Of a DNA stretch of 64,000 nucleotides, positions 1 to 7,692 are shown in pieces; the stretch's first letter is position 1; every line of letters begins with the position of its first letter. Source of the stretch: DASUAS01 sp963809795. Lineage in GTDB: Bacteria > Actinomycetota > Acidimicrobiia > IMCC26256 > DASPTH01. Both the position numbers and the translations under genes were made by a program. The notes below the pieces were generated by a model. That model had not been told where the DNA came from. It saw only the letters and a program-made list of their open reading frames with translations, and did not search any database. The stretch is from the NCBI GenBank assembly GCA_963809795.1, contig CAWELN010000006.1:310001-374000 (forward strand). Reading direction: 5' to 3'.

Positions 1-635
1 ACGAGGAGTCCGTCGGTGAAGACGGGGCTGGTCTCGGCCACCGTCTCCATCGCCGGGGTCATGGCGACGGGCCCGATGCAGTTGACGCGCACACCCGCGG
101 GGCCCCATTCGCGGGCCAGGCTCTTGGCCAGCCCGCGCTGCGCGGCCTTGGCCACGCCGTAGGCGGGGAGGTAGGGACTGCCCTCGACGCCGGCGGCCGA
201 CGTCAGCAGGATCAGTGATCCCTGCGCGCGCTCGAGGTGCGGGTACGCAGCGTGCGCGCACAGGTACGACGCCCGCACCGCGGTGCCGAGCATCGCCTGC
301 CAGGTGTCGTCGGGGACGTCCTCGATGGCGCGTGGATCGCCGACGGGCGCGAGCGCGTTGTGCACCATCACGTCGAGCGCGCCGAACTCGGACACCGCGA
401 GGTCGACCGCGGCGTCGACGTCGGTCCGGTCGGTCACGTCGCAACGCACCGACCGCGCTTCGCCGCCCCTCGCCGCGATCTCCGCGGCGACGACGTCACC
501 CGTCTCCGTCCGCCGAGCGGCGATGACGACCCGAGCGCCGTGCGTCGCGCACGCCAACGCGATGCCCCGGCCGACGCCGCCACCGGCACCGGTCACGATC
601 ACGGTGCGGCCATCCAGCAGCGCGCCCGCGGTCAC
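1..635 (-). CDS. SDR family oxidoreductase (3' end missing)
   Basis: NAD(P)-dependent short-chain dehydrogenase, substrate unknown. The GTG start at 635 gives an N-terminus with the cofactor motif TGAGGGVGRG at about residues 15-24. The catalytic set is present: Ser146, Tyr159 and Lys163 (YGVAK). The C-terminus runs off the left edge of the window, so the substrate loop end is not seen. The start overlaps the stop of the upstream SDR by four bases (GTGA), so it is probably translationally coupled as the last visible gene of a minus-strand operon. The family call is firm; the reaction is not. Confidence 0.85.
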   Translation of the reverse strand, partial: MTAGALLDGRTVIVTGAGGGVGRGIALACATHGARVVIAARRTETGDVVAAEIAARGGEARSVRCDVTDRTDVDAAVDLAVSEFGALDVMVHNALAPVGDPRAIEDVPDDTWQAMLGTAVRASYLCAHAAYPHLERAQGSLILLTSAAGVEGSPYLPAYGVAKAAQRGLAKSLAREWGPAGVRVNCIGPVAMTPAMETVAETSPVFTDGLL

Positions 636-1315
636 AGGCCCATCCAGGTGCCACCGTCGGCGACGAGGGTGCCGGCGGTGAGGAAGTGCGCGTCGGGGTC
701 GTCGAGCAGGGCGATCAACGGTGCGAGGTCGGTCGACGGGTCGCCGGCGTGCCCGAACGCCGGCGTCGACAACGAGATGGCACGGGTGAGCGCATCGGCG
801 GTGCCCGGCTCGACCCAGTGGTGTGGGGCGGCGGCGACCGTGTTCACGGTCACGCCGTCGGCGCCCCACTGGCGGCCACAACCCTTGGCCAGCACCCGCA
901 CGCCTTCCGCGACCGCGGCCAGCATCGAGAACTCGGCCGCGCCGGCCATGCCGACGGTCGGGACCACGAACACGAGGCTGCCGGCGCTGGCTCGCAGCGG
1001 CTCGGCCGCGGCACGGGCCAACCACCACGCCGCGGTCAGGCTCCGCTCACACCCGGCCGCCCACGCGTCCTCGTCGAGGTCCATGAACCGGTGCGGCGCC
1101 ACCGTGCCCGGCGCCAACCAGGTGTGCACGACCTGGTCGATGCCGCGCAGGCGGCGGTGCGCGGTCGCCAGCGCGTCGACCACCTCCGCTTCGGACCCGA
1201 AGCCGCACTCGAGCGGGAGGGCGGCGACGCCGAGCTCGTCGAGGCCGTCGAGCAGCCCGTCGGCGAGCGCGCCGGTCCCGGTGACGACCGCGCTGCGGCC
1301 GGTGATGGGTCGCAC
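632..1315 (-). CDS. Degenerate SDR-fold protein, probably non-catalytic
   Basis: The protein of about 227 residues has the SDR fold and C-terminal pattern (FLTAGTLVADGG), but the usual sites are lost. The glycine motif reads TGTGALADGL, the NAG position reads HTW, and the region that should hold Tyr-x-x-x-Lys reads FSMLAAVAEG with neither residue. The GTG start at 1315 (VRPITGRSAVVTG) is chosen because the SDR beta-1 strand follows at once. It lies between two SDR genes that keep their catalytic residues, and overlaps the next one by GTGA. Inference: a pseudoenzyme partner of a hetero-oligomeric SDR, or an enzyme with different chemistry. Confidence 0.75.
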   Translation of the reverse strand: MRPITGRSAVVTGTGALADGLLDGLDELGVAALPLECGFGSEAEVVDALATAHRRLRGIDQVVHTWLAPGTVAPHRFMDLDEDAWAAGCERSLTAAWWLARAAAEPLRASAGSLVFVVPTVGMAGAAEFSMLAAVAEGVRVLAKGCGRQWGADGVTVNTVAAAPHHWVEPGTADALTRAISLSTPAFGHAGDPSTDLAPLIALLDDPDAHFLTAGTLVADGGTWMGL

Positions 1316-1320
1316 GTCAG

Positions 1321-1346
1321 GCGAGGGCGGGCTCCGCCCGCCTCGC
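1321..1346. repeat. GC-rich intergenic hairpin
   Basis: An inverted repeat with a 5-bp outer stem (GCGAG/CTCGC), one bulged G, a 6-bp inner stem (GCGGGC/GCCCGC) and a 3-base loop lies in the 71-bp gap between two minus-strand SDR genes. There is no T tract. It could be an mRNA-processing or partial-termination element, or a REP-like unit. Confidence 0.5.
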
Positions 1347-1386
1347 CGGTGGGACGGAGTGAGCGGATGCGAACGACGGTGACATG

Positions 1387-2166
1387 TCAGATGAGCATGA
1401 TGGCGCCGCCGTCGGCCATCAGGGTCTGGCCGGTCATGTAGCGACTGGCGTCCGACAGCAGGAACTGCACGACCGGTCCGATGTCGTCCTCGGCGTCGCC
1501 GTCGCGGGGGATCGGCTGGTTCGCGTACGTCTCGGCGAACATCCGCGCGCGCACGGGATCGTCCTCCTCGGGCGGCACGCGGTGCGCGGCGGACACCGGG
1601 CACAGGCAGTTCACGGTGATGCCGAACTTGCCCCACTCGCGGGCGGCCGAGCGGGTGAGGGCGCGGATCGCCTCCTTCGACGACGCGTAGGGCGCGTACC
1701 CCACCGCACCCAGGAGCGCGGCGTTCGAACCCATGGTCACGATCCGTCCTCGCCCCTGGTCCCGCATGTGCGGGAAGACCGCCTGCATGCCCCAGAGCGT
1801 GCCTTTGGGCCCGGTGTTCAGCAACACATCCATGTCGTGCTCGGTGATCTCGGCGAACGGCGTGACCGAACGGAAGGTCTGCGCGTTGGCGACGAGACCG
1901 TCGACGCGTCCGAACTCGGCCAGGGTGCGCTCGACCAGCGCGAAGGCGCCGTCGCGGTCGGCCACGTTGAGGGTCGTCGACAGGTGGGGCGCGCCGACCT
2001 TCTCCAGCTCGGCCGCGGTCTCCTCGAGCGCTTCCGGCTTGCGGGCCGTGATCACGAGCGTCGCGCCGCTCCGGGCGAGGTGGAGCGCGATGCCGCGTCC
2101 CACGCCCTTCGACGCGCCGGTGACGATGACGACGTTCCCGTCGACCGAGTCGTCGACTCCGCTCAT
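1387..2166 (-). CDS. SDR family oxidoreductase
   Basis: A classical SDR of 259 residues. The cofactor motif is TGASKGVGRG (residues 16-25), followed by NAQ in place of NAG, catalytic Ser147, Tyr160 and Lys164 (YASSK), and a C-terminal ADGG motif. ARKPE after beta-2 carries basic residues, which favours NADP(H). It sits downstream of a DUF1214-type gene, separated by 64 bp that hold a small hairpin, and upstream of a degenerate SDR and another SDR. The substrate is unknown; the company of a thioesterase suggests a hydroxyacyl or alcohol substrate. Confidence 0.88.
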   Translation of the reverse strand: MSGVDDSVDGNVVIVTGASKGVGRGIALHLARSGATLVITARKPEALEETAAELEKVGAPHLSTTLNVADRDGAFALVERTLAEFGRVDGLVANAQTFRSVTPFAEITEHDMDVLLNTGPKGTLWGMQAVFPHMRDQGRGRIVTMGSNAALLGAVGYAPYASSKEAIRALTRSAAREWGKFGITVNCLCPVSAAHRVPPEEDDPVRARMFAETYANQPIPRDGDAEDDIGPVVQFLLSDASRYMTGQTLMADGGAIMLI

Positions 2167-2200
2167 GCTCTCCCGCTCTCGTCGCTGCGCTCCGTTGCTC

Positions 2201-2215
2201 GCCGGGATACCCGGC
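2201..2215. repeat. Small GGGATACCC hairpin element
   Basis: A perfect inverted repeat (GCCGGG, loop ATA, CCCGGC) in the gap between two minus-strand genes. A close relative with the same loop is at 27216-27228. Both are preceded on the plus strand by the shared 13-mer CCCGCTCTCGTCG. It may be a REP-like element. Confidence 0.4.
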
Positions 2216-2230
2216 TCGCGGGCACTCCGC

Positions 2231-3409
2231 TCATGTGCGGTACCTCCAGGCGACGTGCGCGCTGCGGCCCCGGATCTCGGCGGCGCGCGCGTCGGCGTCG
2301 ACCATCGGGTGACCGTCGGGCAGGTGGTCGGCCAGCTTCGCGAACGGCACGACCTCGGCGTGGATCGTCGGCGGCGCCGGCGGGCGGAACCAACGCGCGG
2401 TGGTGAGCACCTCGGCCCGGCCCTGGGTGTCGAGCCAGTTCGCGGAGCCGGGGTCGCGCCCGGCGATCACGACCCGCACGACCCCGTCGGCGTCGGGCGT
2501 GACCTGCCGGTGGTTGCGACTGGTCACGCGGGTCGCGTAGTCGAGCGGCTCGTACCACGCCCGCGAGTAGCAGCCGATGCCCCACAGCGCGGCCGCGTGC
2601 GGATCCAGCTCGACCACGATGGCCTCGTCGTCGCCCAGGCTCACGAAGCCGTGGCTGTAGATGATGTCCTGCACACCCCGCCCGGAGACGTCGGGCACTC
2701 CGAACCGGTTGCGCTCCTGCGCGTCGCGCATGCGTTCCTGCAGGTCGCGGAAGTAGATCACCGAGTGCTCGACCTCGTGCGCCGCGCTCTCCAGCATCGC
2801 GGCGACGCGCGCCGCGGTGACGGTCGGCGCCGACGTGCCCTCGGTGTCGAGTCGCTCGATGACGAACGTCGCCGGTTCAGCCGGGGCCCACTCGAAGTAG
2901 TAGTCGCGCACGTGGACGAAGCCCGGGCCCGGCGCCAGGGGCAGCCACGCGCCCGACTGCTCCTCGCCGCCGAGCAGGATCTCGAACGCGTCACCGGGCC
3001 GCAGCCCGAGCGACGACGCCGAGACCTCGGTGCCGATGTTGGCGCCGCCGCTCTGCGTCGTGCCGCCCTTCAGTTGGAGCACGAACTCCTCGCACGATCC
3101 CATGCGGCCCGACACCCGGTACGTGCCGGCGCCGTCGACGGTCGCGCGTCGCGCCACCTGATCGACGTTCGGACCGCCCCACGCGTAGGTGGGGTCGGCG
3201 CTGCGGAAGAACGCCGGGTAGTCGGCGTCGCTGTAGCCGGTGGCGTAGGTGAGCCAGCACGCGGTCTGGGTGGCGAGGTGCCGCATGCCCTCGGCGCGAT
3301 CACGCGCATCCCCCGGGAAGTCGTCGGCCAGGATGCGGTCGCCCAGCGCGGCGAGGCGCTCGCAGAACGCCCGCCACGCGGCACCCGACACGACGTCCGA
3401 CGCGTCCAT
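2231..3409 (-). CDS. DUF1214-type protein
   Basis: A 392-residue soluble protein with no signal peptide. It resembles the protein at 6571-7692: both have a G-x-W-x-x-L-x-P segment followed by a RDYYF/RSYFL block, and a C-terminal DPG-x-x-NWLDT-x-G motif typical of DUF1214-like proteins. The biochemical role of the family is not established. Its ATG overlaps the stop of the upstream thioesterase by one base (TGATG), so the two are probably coupled. Three SDRs follow. Family assignment is by recognition of the C-terminal motif. Confidence 0.72.
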   Translation of the reverse strand: MDASDVVSGAAWRAFCERLAALGDRILADDFPGDARDRAEGMRHLATQTACWLTYATGYSDADYPAFFRSADPTYAWGGPNVDQVARRATVDGAGTYRVSGRMGSCEEFVLQLKGGTTQSGGANIGTEVSASSLGLRPGDAFEILLGGEEQSGAWLPLAPGPGFVHVRDYYFEWAPAEPATFVIERLDTEGTSAPTVTAARVAAMLESAAHEVEHSVIYFRDLQERMRDAQERNRFGVPDVSGRGVQDIIYSHGFVSLGDDEAIVVELDPHAAALWGIGCYSRAWYEPLDYATRVTSRNHRQVTPDADGVVRVVIAGRDPGSANWLDTQGRAEVLTTARWFRPPAPPTIHAEVVPFAKLADHLPDGHPMVDADARAAEIRGRSAHVAWRYRT

Positions 3410-4077
3410 CAGCGGCGTTCGCCCACGTAGATCGCGGTCGCCTCGACCGTGACCTTCCCGTCGACCACGACCTCACCCGACGCGTGGCTCTTACGCCCCT
3501 CGCTCCCGGTGTAGCGGCCGACGATGTCGACCGGGACCCCGTACGGCGTGCCGCCCTTCAACGAGGTGGTGAGCGCGACCGTCATCCCGGTGGCGCCCGA
3601 CACGAGGACGGCGACGCCGAGCACCTCGTCGAGCGCGCACGCGAGCACCCCGCCGTACACGCGCCCGGGTGAACCCGCGTGCTGCGGGCCGAAGGTGCAC
3701 CGGGCGCGGACCTCGACCGGCGTGGGCGGCGAACCGGGCGGTGGCTCCTTCGGTCGGTGGATCCACTCGATGGGGGGAGCCTGCGGGTTGAGCCGACCGG
3801 ACCCGGCCTGGGTCAGGCTCTCCACCCGACCGTCGGCGTGACGAGCCAGGAACAGTTGCTCGGCGCGTCGCGCGGTGCCCAGCAACCCGGTCAGCCGGCG
3901 CAGCTCCGCGGCCGCGTCGGCGCGCGTCCCGGCGTCGACGTCGGTCATGACCACCGCTTCCACGAGCTCCCGGGTGGCGGCGACGAGGTCGAACGCCTCG
4001 GCCGGGATCCGCGCCGGATCCGGGAGGGAGTCGCCGAGCAGCTCGGCGACACGCGCGGCAGAGACCGGCTGGTTCAT
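3409..4077 (-). CDS. PaaI/hotdog-fold thioesterase family protein
   Basis: A 222-residue protein. Residues 1-85 are helical and charged; the rest is a hotdog domain with the GRVYGGVLACALDEVLG helix region and the TSLKGGTPYGVPV strand, as in PaaI-type acyl-CoA thioesterases. The Asp or Glu in the DE pair of the central helix is the expected catalytic or polarising residue. The likely role is release of a CoA-bound intermediate. The ATG at 4077 is the first that leaves room for the divergent gene at 4115. It is the first gene of the five-gene minus-strand operon. Confidence 0.8.
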   Translation of the reverse strand: MNQPVSAARVAELLGDSLPDPARIPAEAFDLVAATRELVEAVVMTDVDAGTRADAAAELRRLTGLLGTARRAEQLFLARHADGRVESLTQAGSGRLNPQAPPIEWIHRPKEPPPGSPPTPVEVRARCTFGPQHAGSPGRVYGGVLACALDEVLGVAVLVSGATGMTVALTTSLKGGTPYGVPVDIVGRYTGSEGRKSHASGEVVVDGKVTVEATAIYVGERR

Positions 4078-4114
4078 CTGGCCGACGTTACACAGGGGCC
4101 GGTAGCGTGCGCCG

Positions 4115-4999
4115 ATGACGCTGCCGGCCGACGTCCGTACCATCCTCGACGACCTCGTCTTCGGTGAAGGACCCCGGTGGCACGACGGTCGGCTCTGGTT
4201 CAGCGACATGCACGACCACCGGGTGGTCGCCACCACCCTCGACGGTGATGCGACGACGATCGTCCGCATCGAGGACGACGAGCCGTCCGGTCTGGGCTGG
4301 TTGCCCGACGGTCGCCTCCTGGTCGTCGCCATGGAGACCCAGCGCCTCCTCCGCGTCGAGCCCGACGGCGAGATCGCGGTCCAGGCCGACCTGTCGTCGG
4401 CGGCGCGGGGCTCGCTCAACGACATGATCGTGAGCGCCGACGGCACCGCGTACATCGGCGACATGGGCACTCGGATCCAGGACCTCGGCACCGACCGACG
4501 GCCCGGCCAGACGTTCCGGGTGGGCCCCGACGGCAGGTGGGAGTGCGCGGCCGACGACCTGCAGTCGCCCAACGGCCACGTGCTCACCGACGACGGCCGC
4601 ACGCTGATCGTCGCCGAGAGCGGCGGGATGCGCCTCACCGCCTTCACCGTGCGCGAGGACGGCACCCTCACCGACCGGCGCACCTACGCCGAGCTGGTGC
4701 CCGAGCGCGACGACGTACCGGTGGCGCCGCCCGACGGCATCTGCCTCGACGCCGACGGTGCGGTGTGGGTGGCCGACCCGATCGGCGCCCGCGTGTTCCG
4801 GGTACGCGAGGGCGGCACGGTGACCGAATCGATCGCGTACGACGACGTGATCCCCGTCGCGTGTGTGTTGGGTGGGCCCGACCGGCGCACGCTCCTCATC
4901 TGCGTCGCGGCCGATTGGAAGGCGGACGCGCTCGCCGGTCGCCGCACCGGTCGCATCGACGCGTACGACGTTGCCGTGCCCGGCGCCGGCCGTCCCTGA
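4115..4999 (+). CDS. SMP-30/gluconolactonase-like beta-propeller hydrolase
   Basis: A 294-residue cytosolic protein of the SMP-30/gluconolactonase/LRE family, which hydrolyse lactones using one divalent metal. The expected ligands are visible: Glu18 (FGEGPRW), Asn102 (SLNDM), Asn153 (SPNGH) and Asp207 (PPDGI). Propeller repeats of the type DGRLWFSD recur through the chain. It diverges from the thioesterase operon with only 37 bp between starts, so the promoters must overlap. The physiological lactone is unknown. Confidence 0.85.
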   Translation: MTLPADVRTILDDLVFGEGPRWHDGRLWFSDMHDHRVVATTLDGDATTIVRIEDDEPSGLGWLPDGRLLVVAMETQRLLRVEPDGEIAVQADLSSAARGSLNDMIVSADGTAYIGDMGTRIQDLGTDRRPGQTFRVGPDGRWECAADDLQSPNGHVLTDDGRTLIVAESGGMRLTAFTVREDGTLTDRRTYAELVPERDDVPVAPPDGICLDADGAVWVADPIGARVFRVREGGTVTESIAYDDVIPVACVLGGPDRRTLLICVAADWKADALAGRRTGRIDAYDVAVPGAGRP

Positions 5000-5020
5000 C
5001 CGCCGCGACCGGCGCGTCAG
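4996..5020. terminator. Hairpin joining two convergent stop codons
   Basis: CTGAC-CGCC pairs with GGCG-(C)-GTCAG around a 6-base loop, with one bulge. The TGA of the plus-strand lactonase lies in the left arm and the complement of the minus-strand hydrolase TGA in the right arm. There is no T tract. It is probably a shared bidirectional end signal. Confidence 0.45.
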
Positions 5021-5820
5021 CGCGGGAACAGGTGGCGCAGCGCGCGCGGCGCGCGGAACGGCTTCCACTCACCTTCGGGCTGTGCGAGCCGGTCGGTGAT
5101 GGCGATGACCGCCGCCGGGTTGTGCCCGAGCCCGCAATGACTGCCGTACACCTCGATGTTCTCCGAGCACGGACCGTCGTCCTCGAGGCACCACTGCCAG
5201 CTGGTGACACCGTCGGTGCGCGTGTAGATGGCGGTGGCGGGAACCTCGAGCAGTGGCTGGCGGTACTCCGCGCGGAGCATCGGCTCGGTCGGCGCCGCGT
5301 GCCACCGCTCCGCCAGCTTGTAGAAGAACGCGGCGTGGGTCTTGTAGCGGTCGTCGAGCAGCAGACGGAACGGCGAGCCCAGCGTGATCACCTGCCGCAC
5401 TGCCTCCGGATGGTGCCGCGCCGCCTCGCGCCCGAGGATCCCGCCCGCGCTCCAGCCGATGACGCTGACCTTCCGGCCGGTGCGCTCGGCCAGCTCGAGC
5501 AGCCGCTTCGGGCCGCCGTCGAGGATCGCCGCGGTCGGGCCCAGGTTCTGGCCCAGGCCCCAGCCGTGGCTGGAGTACCCGAGCACGCGCAGCACCGCCC
5601 GCAGCGGGCTCGTGTACGCGTCGGTCGCACCGAACGGTGGGAGCACGAGGACGGGATGGCCGTCGCCGCGGGGTTGTGCGAGCCAGAGCGGCCACGAGGC
5701 CAGGAACAGCCCGAGCTCGGGCCAGGCCCGCATCTCGAGCGCCAGCAGCGCGAGGGACGGCGCCCCGGCCACCGGATCGTCGTCCACCGCTGCCACTGCG
5801 ACGAGCGTACCGCCCTCCAT
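5017..5820 (-). CDS. Alpha/beta hydrolase (triacylglycerol lipase-like)
   Basis: A 267-residue alpha/beta hydrolase. The nucleophile elbow is GWSAGG with Ser124. The strand VLVLPPFGATDAYTSPLR near residue 60 is the oxyanion region, and the C-terminal GSHCGLGHNP segment supplies the likely catalytic His. An Asp in YTRTDGVTSW could complete the triad. The substrate is unknown; esterase or lipase is the best guess. An in-frame ATG at 5841 would add seven residues but lies at the edge of the repeat array, so the start at 5820 is preferred, not proven. It is convergent with the lactonase. Confidence 0.78.
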   Translation of the reverse strand: MEGGTLVAVAAVDDDPVAGAPSLALLALEMRAWPELGLFLASWPLWLAQPRGDGHPVLVLPPFGATDAYTSPLRAVLRVLGYSSHGWGLGQNLGPTAAILDGGPKRLLELAERTGRKVSVIGWSAGGILGREAARHHPEAVRQVITLGSPFRLLLDDRYKTHAAFFYKLAERWHAAPTEPMLRAEYRQPLLEVPATAIYTRTDGVTSWQWCLEDDGPCSENIEVYGSHCGLGHNPAAVIAITDRLAQPEGEWKPFRAPRALRHLFPR

Positions 5821-5840
5821 CTCGTACGCTGCGCGCCACA

Positions 5841-6085
5841 TGATGGTCGATTCCGCTTCGCCGTCCCGCCTCCGGCAACGGCTCCGCTGCATCTCCGCGT
5901 GATGGTCGATTCCGCTTCGCCGTCCCGCCTCCGGCAACGGCTCCGCTGCATCTCCGCGTGATGGTCGATTCCGCTTCGCCGTCCCGCCTCCGGCAACGGC
6001 TCCGCTGCATCTCCGCGTGATGGTCGATTCCGCTTCGCCGTCCCGCCTCCGGCAACGGCTCGCTGCATCTCCGCATGATGGTCGA
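5841..6085. repeat. Tandem array of 59-bp repeats (four copies plus a partial)
   Basis: Units start at 5841, 5900, 5959 and 6018, followed by a truncated fifth at 6076. The first three copies are identical; the fourth lacks one base. On the minus strand each unit carries GCGGAGCCGT, GGGACGG and GCGGAATCGACC. The unit is homologous to the 60-bp units at 48869-49076 and the single copy at 9706-9765. The array fills the divergent promoter region between the hydrolase and the flavodoxin-like gene. No spacers separate the units, so it is not CRISPR. Confidence 0.93.
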
Positions 6086-6102
6086 GCTCGCGGCATCTCC
6101 TG

Positions 6103-6561
6103 ATGGCCGTGACTCTGTTGCACGTCCACCACACGACCTCGCCGTCGGTGCACGCGATGTTCGACGCGGTGCAGTCGGGCGCGACCGATCCCCAGATCGA
6201 AGGTGTCGACGTGGTGACGCGCGCCGCGCTCCAGGCCTCGGTGAGCGACGCGTTGGCGGCCGACGGCTACCTGCTCGGTACGCCGGCCAACCTCGGCTAC
6301 ATGTCGGGCGCGCTCAAGCACTTCTTCGACCAGATCTACTACCCGTGCCTCGAGGCGACGATCGGTCGCCCCTTCGGCGTGTACGTGCACGGCAACAACG
6401 ACACCACCGGCGCGCTGCGCGCGATCGAGGTCGTCACCACCGGACTCCGGTGGCGCGGGGTGCAGGCCCCGGTGTCGGTGATCGGCGCGCCGACGAGCGC
6501 GGACCTCGAGGCGTGCTGGGAGCTCGGCGCCGCGGTCGCGGCGGGGCTGGCGCTCGACTGA
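6103..6561 (+). CDS. Flavodoxin-like/NAD(P)H-dependent FMN reductase family protein
   Basis: A 152-residue flavodoxin-fold protein. LLHVHHTTSPSVHAM matches the phosphate-binding loop region, and GTPANLGYMSGALKHFFDQ at about residues 60-78 is the characteristic second FMN contact of the WrbA/NADPH-dependent reductase superfamily. It likely binds FMN and passes electrons in the cytosol; the partner is unknown. Its ATG follows directly on the last degenerate repeat copy, so the array is its upstream region. Confidence 0.8.
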   Translation: MAVTLLHVHHTTSPSVHAMFDAVQSGATDPQIEGVDVVTRAALQASVSDALAADGYLLGTPANLGYMSGALKHFFDQIYYPCLEATIGRPFGVYVHGNNDTTGALRAIEVVTTGLRWRGVQAPVSVIGAPTSADLEACWELGAAVAAGLALD

Positions 6562-6574
6562 CCTGGCGCGTCAG
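6558..6574. terminator. Hairpin joining two convergent stop codons
   Basis: CTGAC and GTCAG flank a 7-base loop. The left arm contains the TGA of the flavodoxin gene and the right arm the complement of the DUF1214 gene TGA. The right flank shares the 13-mer GGCGCGTCAGCGC with the hairpin at 4996-5020. The stem is short, so termination is uncertain. Confidence 0.35.
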
Positions 6575-7692
6575 CGCAGGCTGTCGACCGGCACGACCTC
6601 GCACTCCGCCATCACCGGGTCGCTCTCCGGCAGCAGGTAACGCCAGAAGATCGTGCCGACGCGGTGGCCGCCGGTGTCGAGCCAGTTGGGCACGCCCGGA
6701 TCGCGGTGCGCCACCACGATCGCGTAGGAACCATCGGAGTCATACGAGATCTGCGCGCTGTTGAGCGAGCTCTGGCGGTGCACGTACTCCAAGGTCTGCA
6801 TGTGCCGGTTCCAGAGCATCACGTTGGTGAAGCGCGACGGCGGGATCGTGCCCCGCATGACCAGCGCGTCGTCGGGGCCGAGGTTCCACCGGCCCATGGA
6901 GTAGAAGATGTCGACGGCACCGGCGGCCTCGACGCCCGCGTTGCGGAAGCTCCACGGTTGGCCGACGTGGTTGGGTTCGCTCGCCATGAACGGCGCCGGC
7001 GACGGCGTGCCGGGCAACGGTTGCCCGAGGGTGCACTGACGCAGGAACGCGACCCCGTCGCGCAGACGGCCCGCGAACGTGGCGTCGTCGAGGGGCGGTG
7101 GGGGCGGGACGTCGTCGAGGCACTCGATCCCGATGCGCACCGCCACGGTGGGATCGTTCTGCGCCGACCGCTCGCGCAGGAAGTAGCTGCGCACGATGAT
7201 CATGCGGGCGTCGGGATCGAGCTTCACCCAGTTGCCGTCGTGGGGCTCGGCGCTGAACACGATCTCGTAGGAGCCGTCGGGGGCGAACGTGAACTGGCTG
7301 TCGTTGATGTCGGCGAGCACGCGCCCGTTGAAGCCGCCGTCGACCGCCGCCGAGTGGACGGTGAACGAGATGTACGCCTCCTCGCTCCGGACGCCGTACA
7401 CGCGGTACGACCGACCGCCGTCGATCCGGGCGAAGTGGTAGATGGAGTCCGGGTTGTCGCCCTGGAGCTTGCGCGCCGGGGTGACGATCGTCGCCATACG
7501 CGGGTGGTCGGGATCGGCCTCCATGAAGAACTCGGACGCGCCCGACAGGACCTCGGTCACGTAGCGGAAGCCCTCCACGACGTCGAGGTCGTCGGTGAAG
7601 CGCTGATCATCGAGGACGTAGCCGTCGCGGATCTCCTGCAGCGCGGCGATCAGCTCGTCGAACGCCTCGGTCGACTTCGGTGCACGGTTCAT
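6571..7692 (-). CDS. DUF1214 domain-containing protein
   Basis: A 373-residue soluble protein. Residues 110-180 carry the SYRVYGVRSEEAYISFTVHS block and residues 190-215 GNWVKLDPDARMIIVRSYF, both typical of DUF1214-family proteins. The C-terminus has HRDPGVPNWLDTGG, shared with the protein at 2231-3409. The function is not established. It overlaps the upstream SDR by four bases (ATGA), so the two are probably co-translated. This is the second DUF1214-SDR pairing in the window. Confidence 0.8.
   Translation of the reverse strand: MNRAPKSTEAFDELIAALQEIRDGYVLDDQRFTDDLDVVEGFRYVTEVLSGASEFFMEADPDHPRMATIVTPARKLQGDNPDSIYHFARIDGGRSYRVYGVRSEEAYISFTVHSAAVDGGFNGRVLADINDSQFTFAPDGSYEIVFSAEPHDGNWVKLDPDARMIIVRSYFLRERSAQNDPTVAVRIGIECLDDVPPPPPLDDATFAGRLRDGVAFLRQCTLGQPLPGTPSPAPFMASEPNHVGQPWSFRNAGVEAAGAVDIFYSMGRWNLGPDDALVMRGTIPPSRFTNVMLWNRHMQTLEYVHRQSSLNSAQISYDSDGSYAIVVAHRDPGVPNWLDTGGHRVGTIFWRYLLPESDPVMAECEVVPVDSLR

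Noticed and set aside
5841..6085. CRISPR array
   Set aside because: Units are contiguous with no variable spacers, and no cas genes are nearby.
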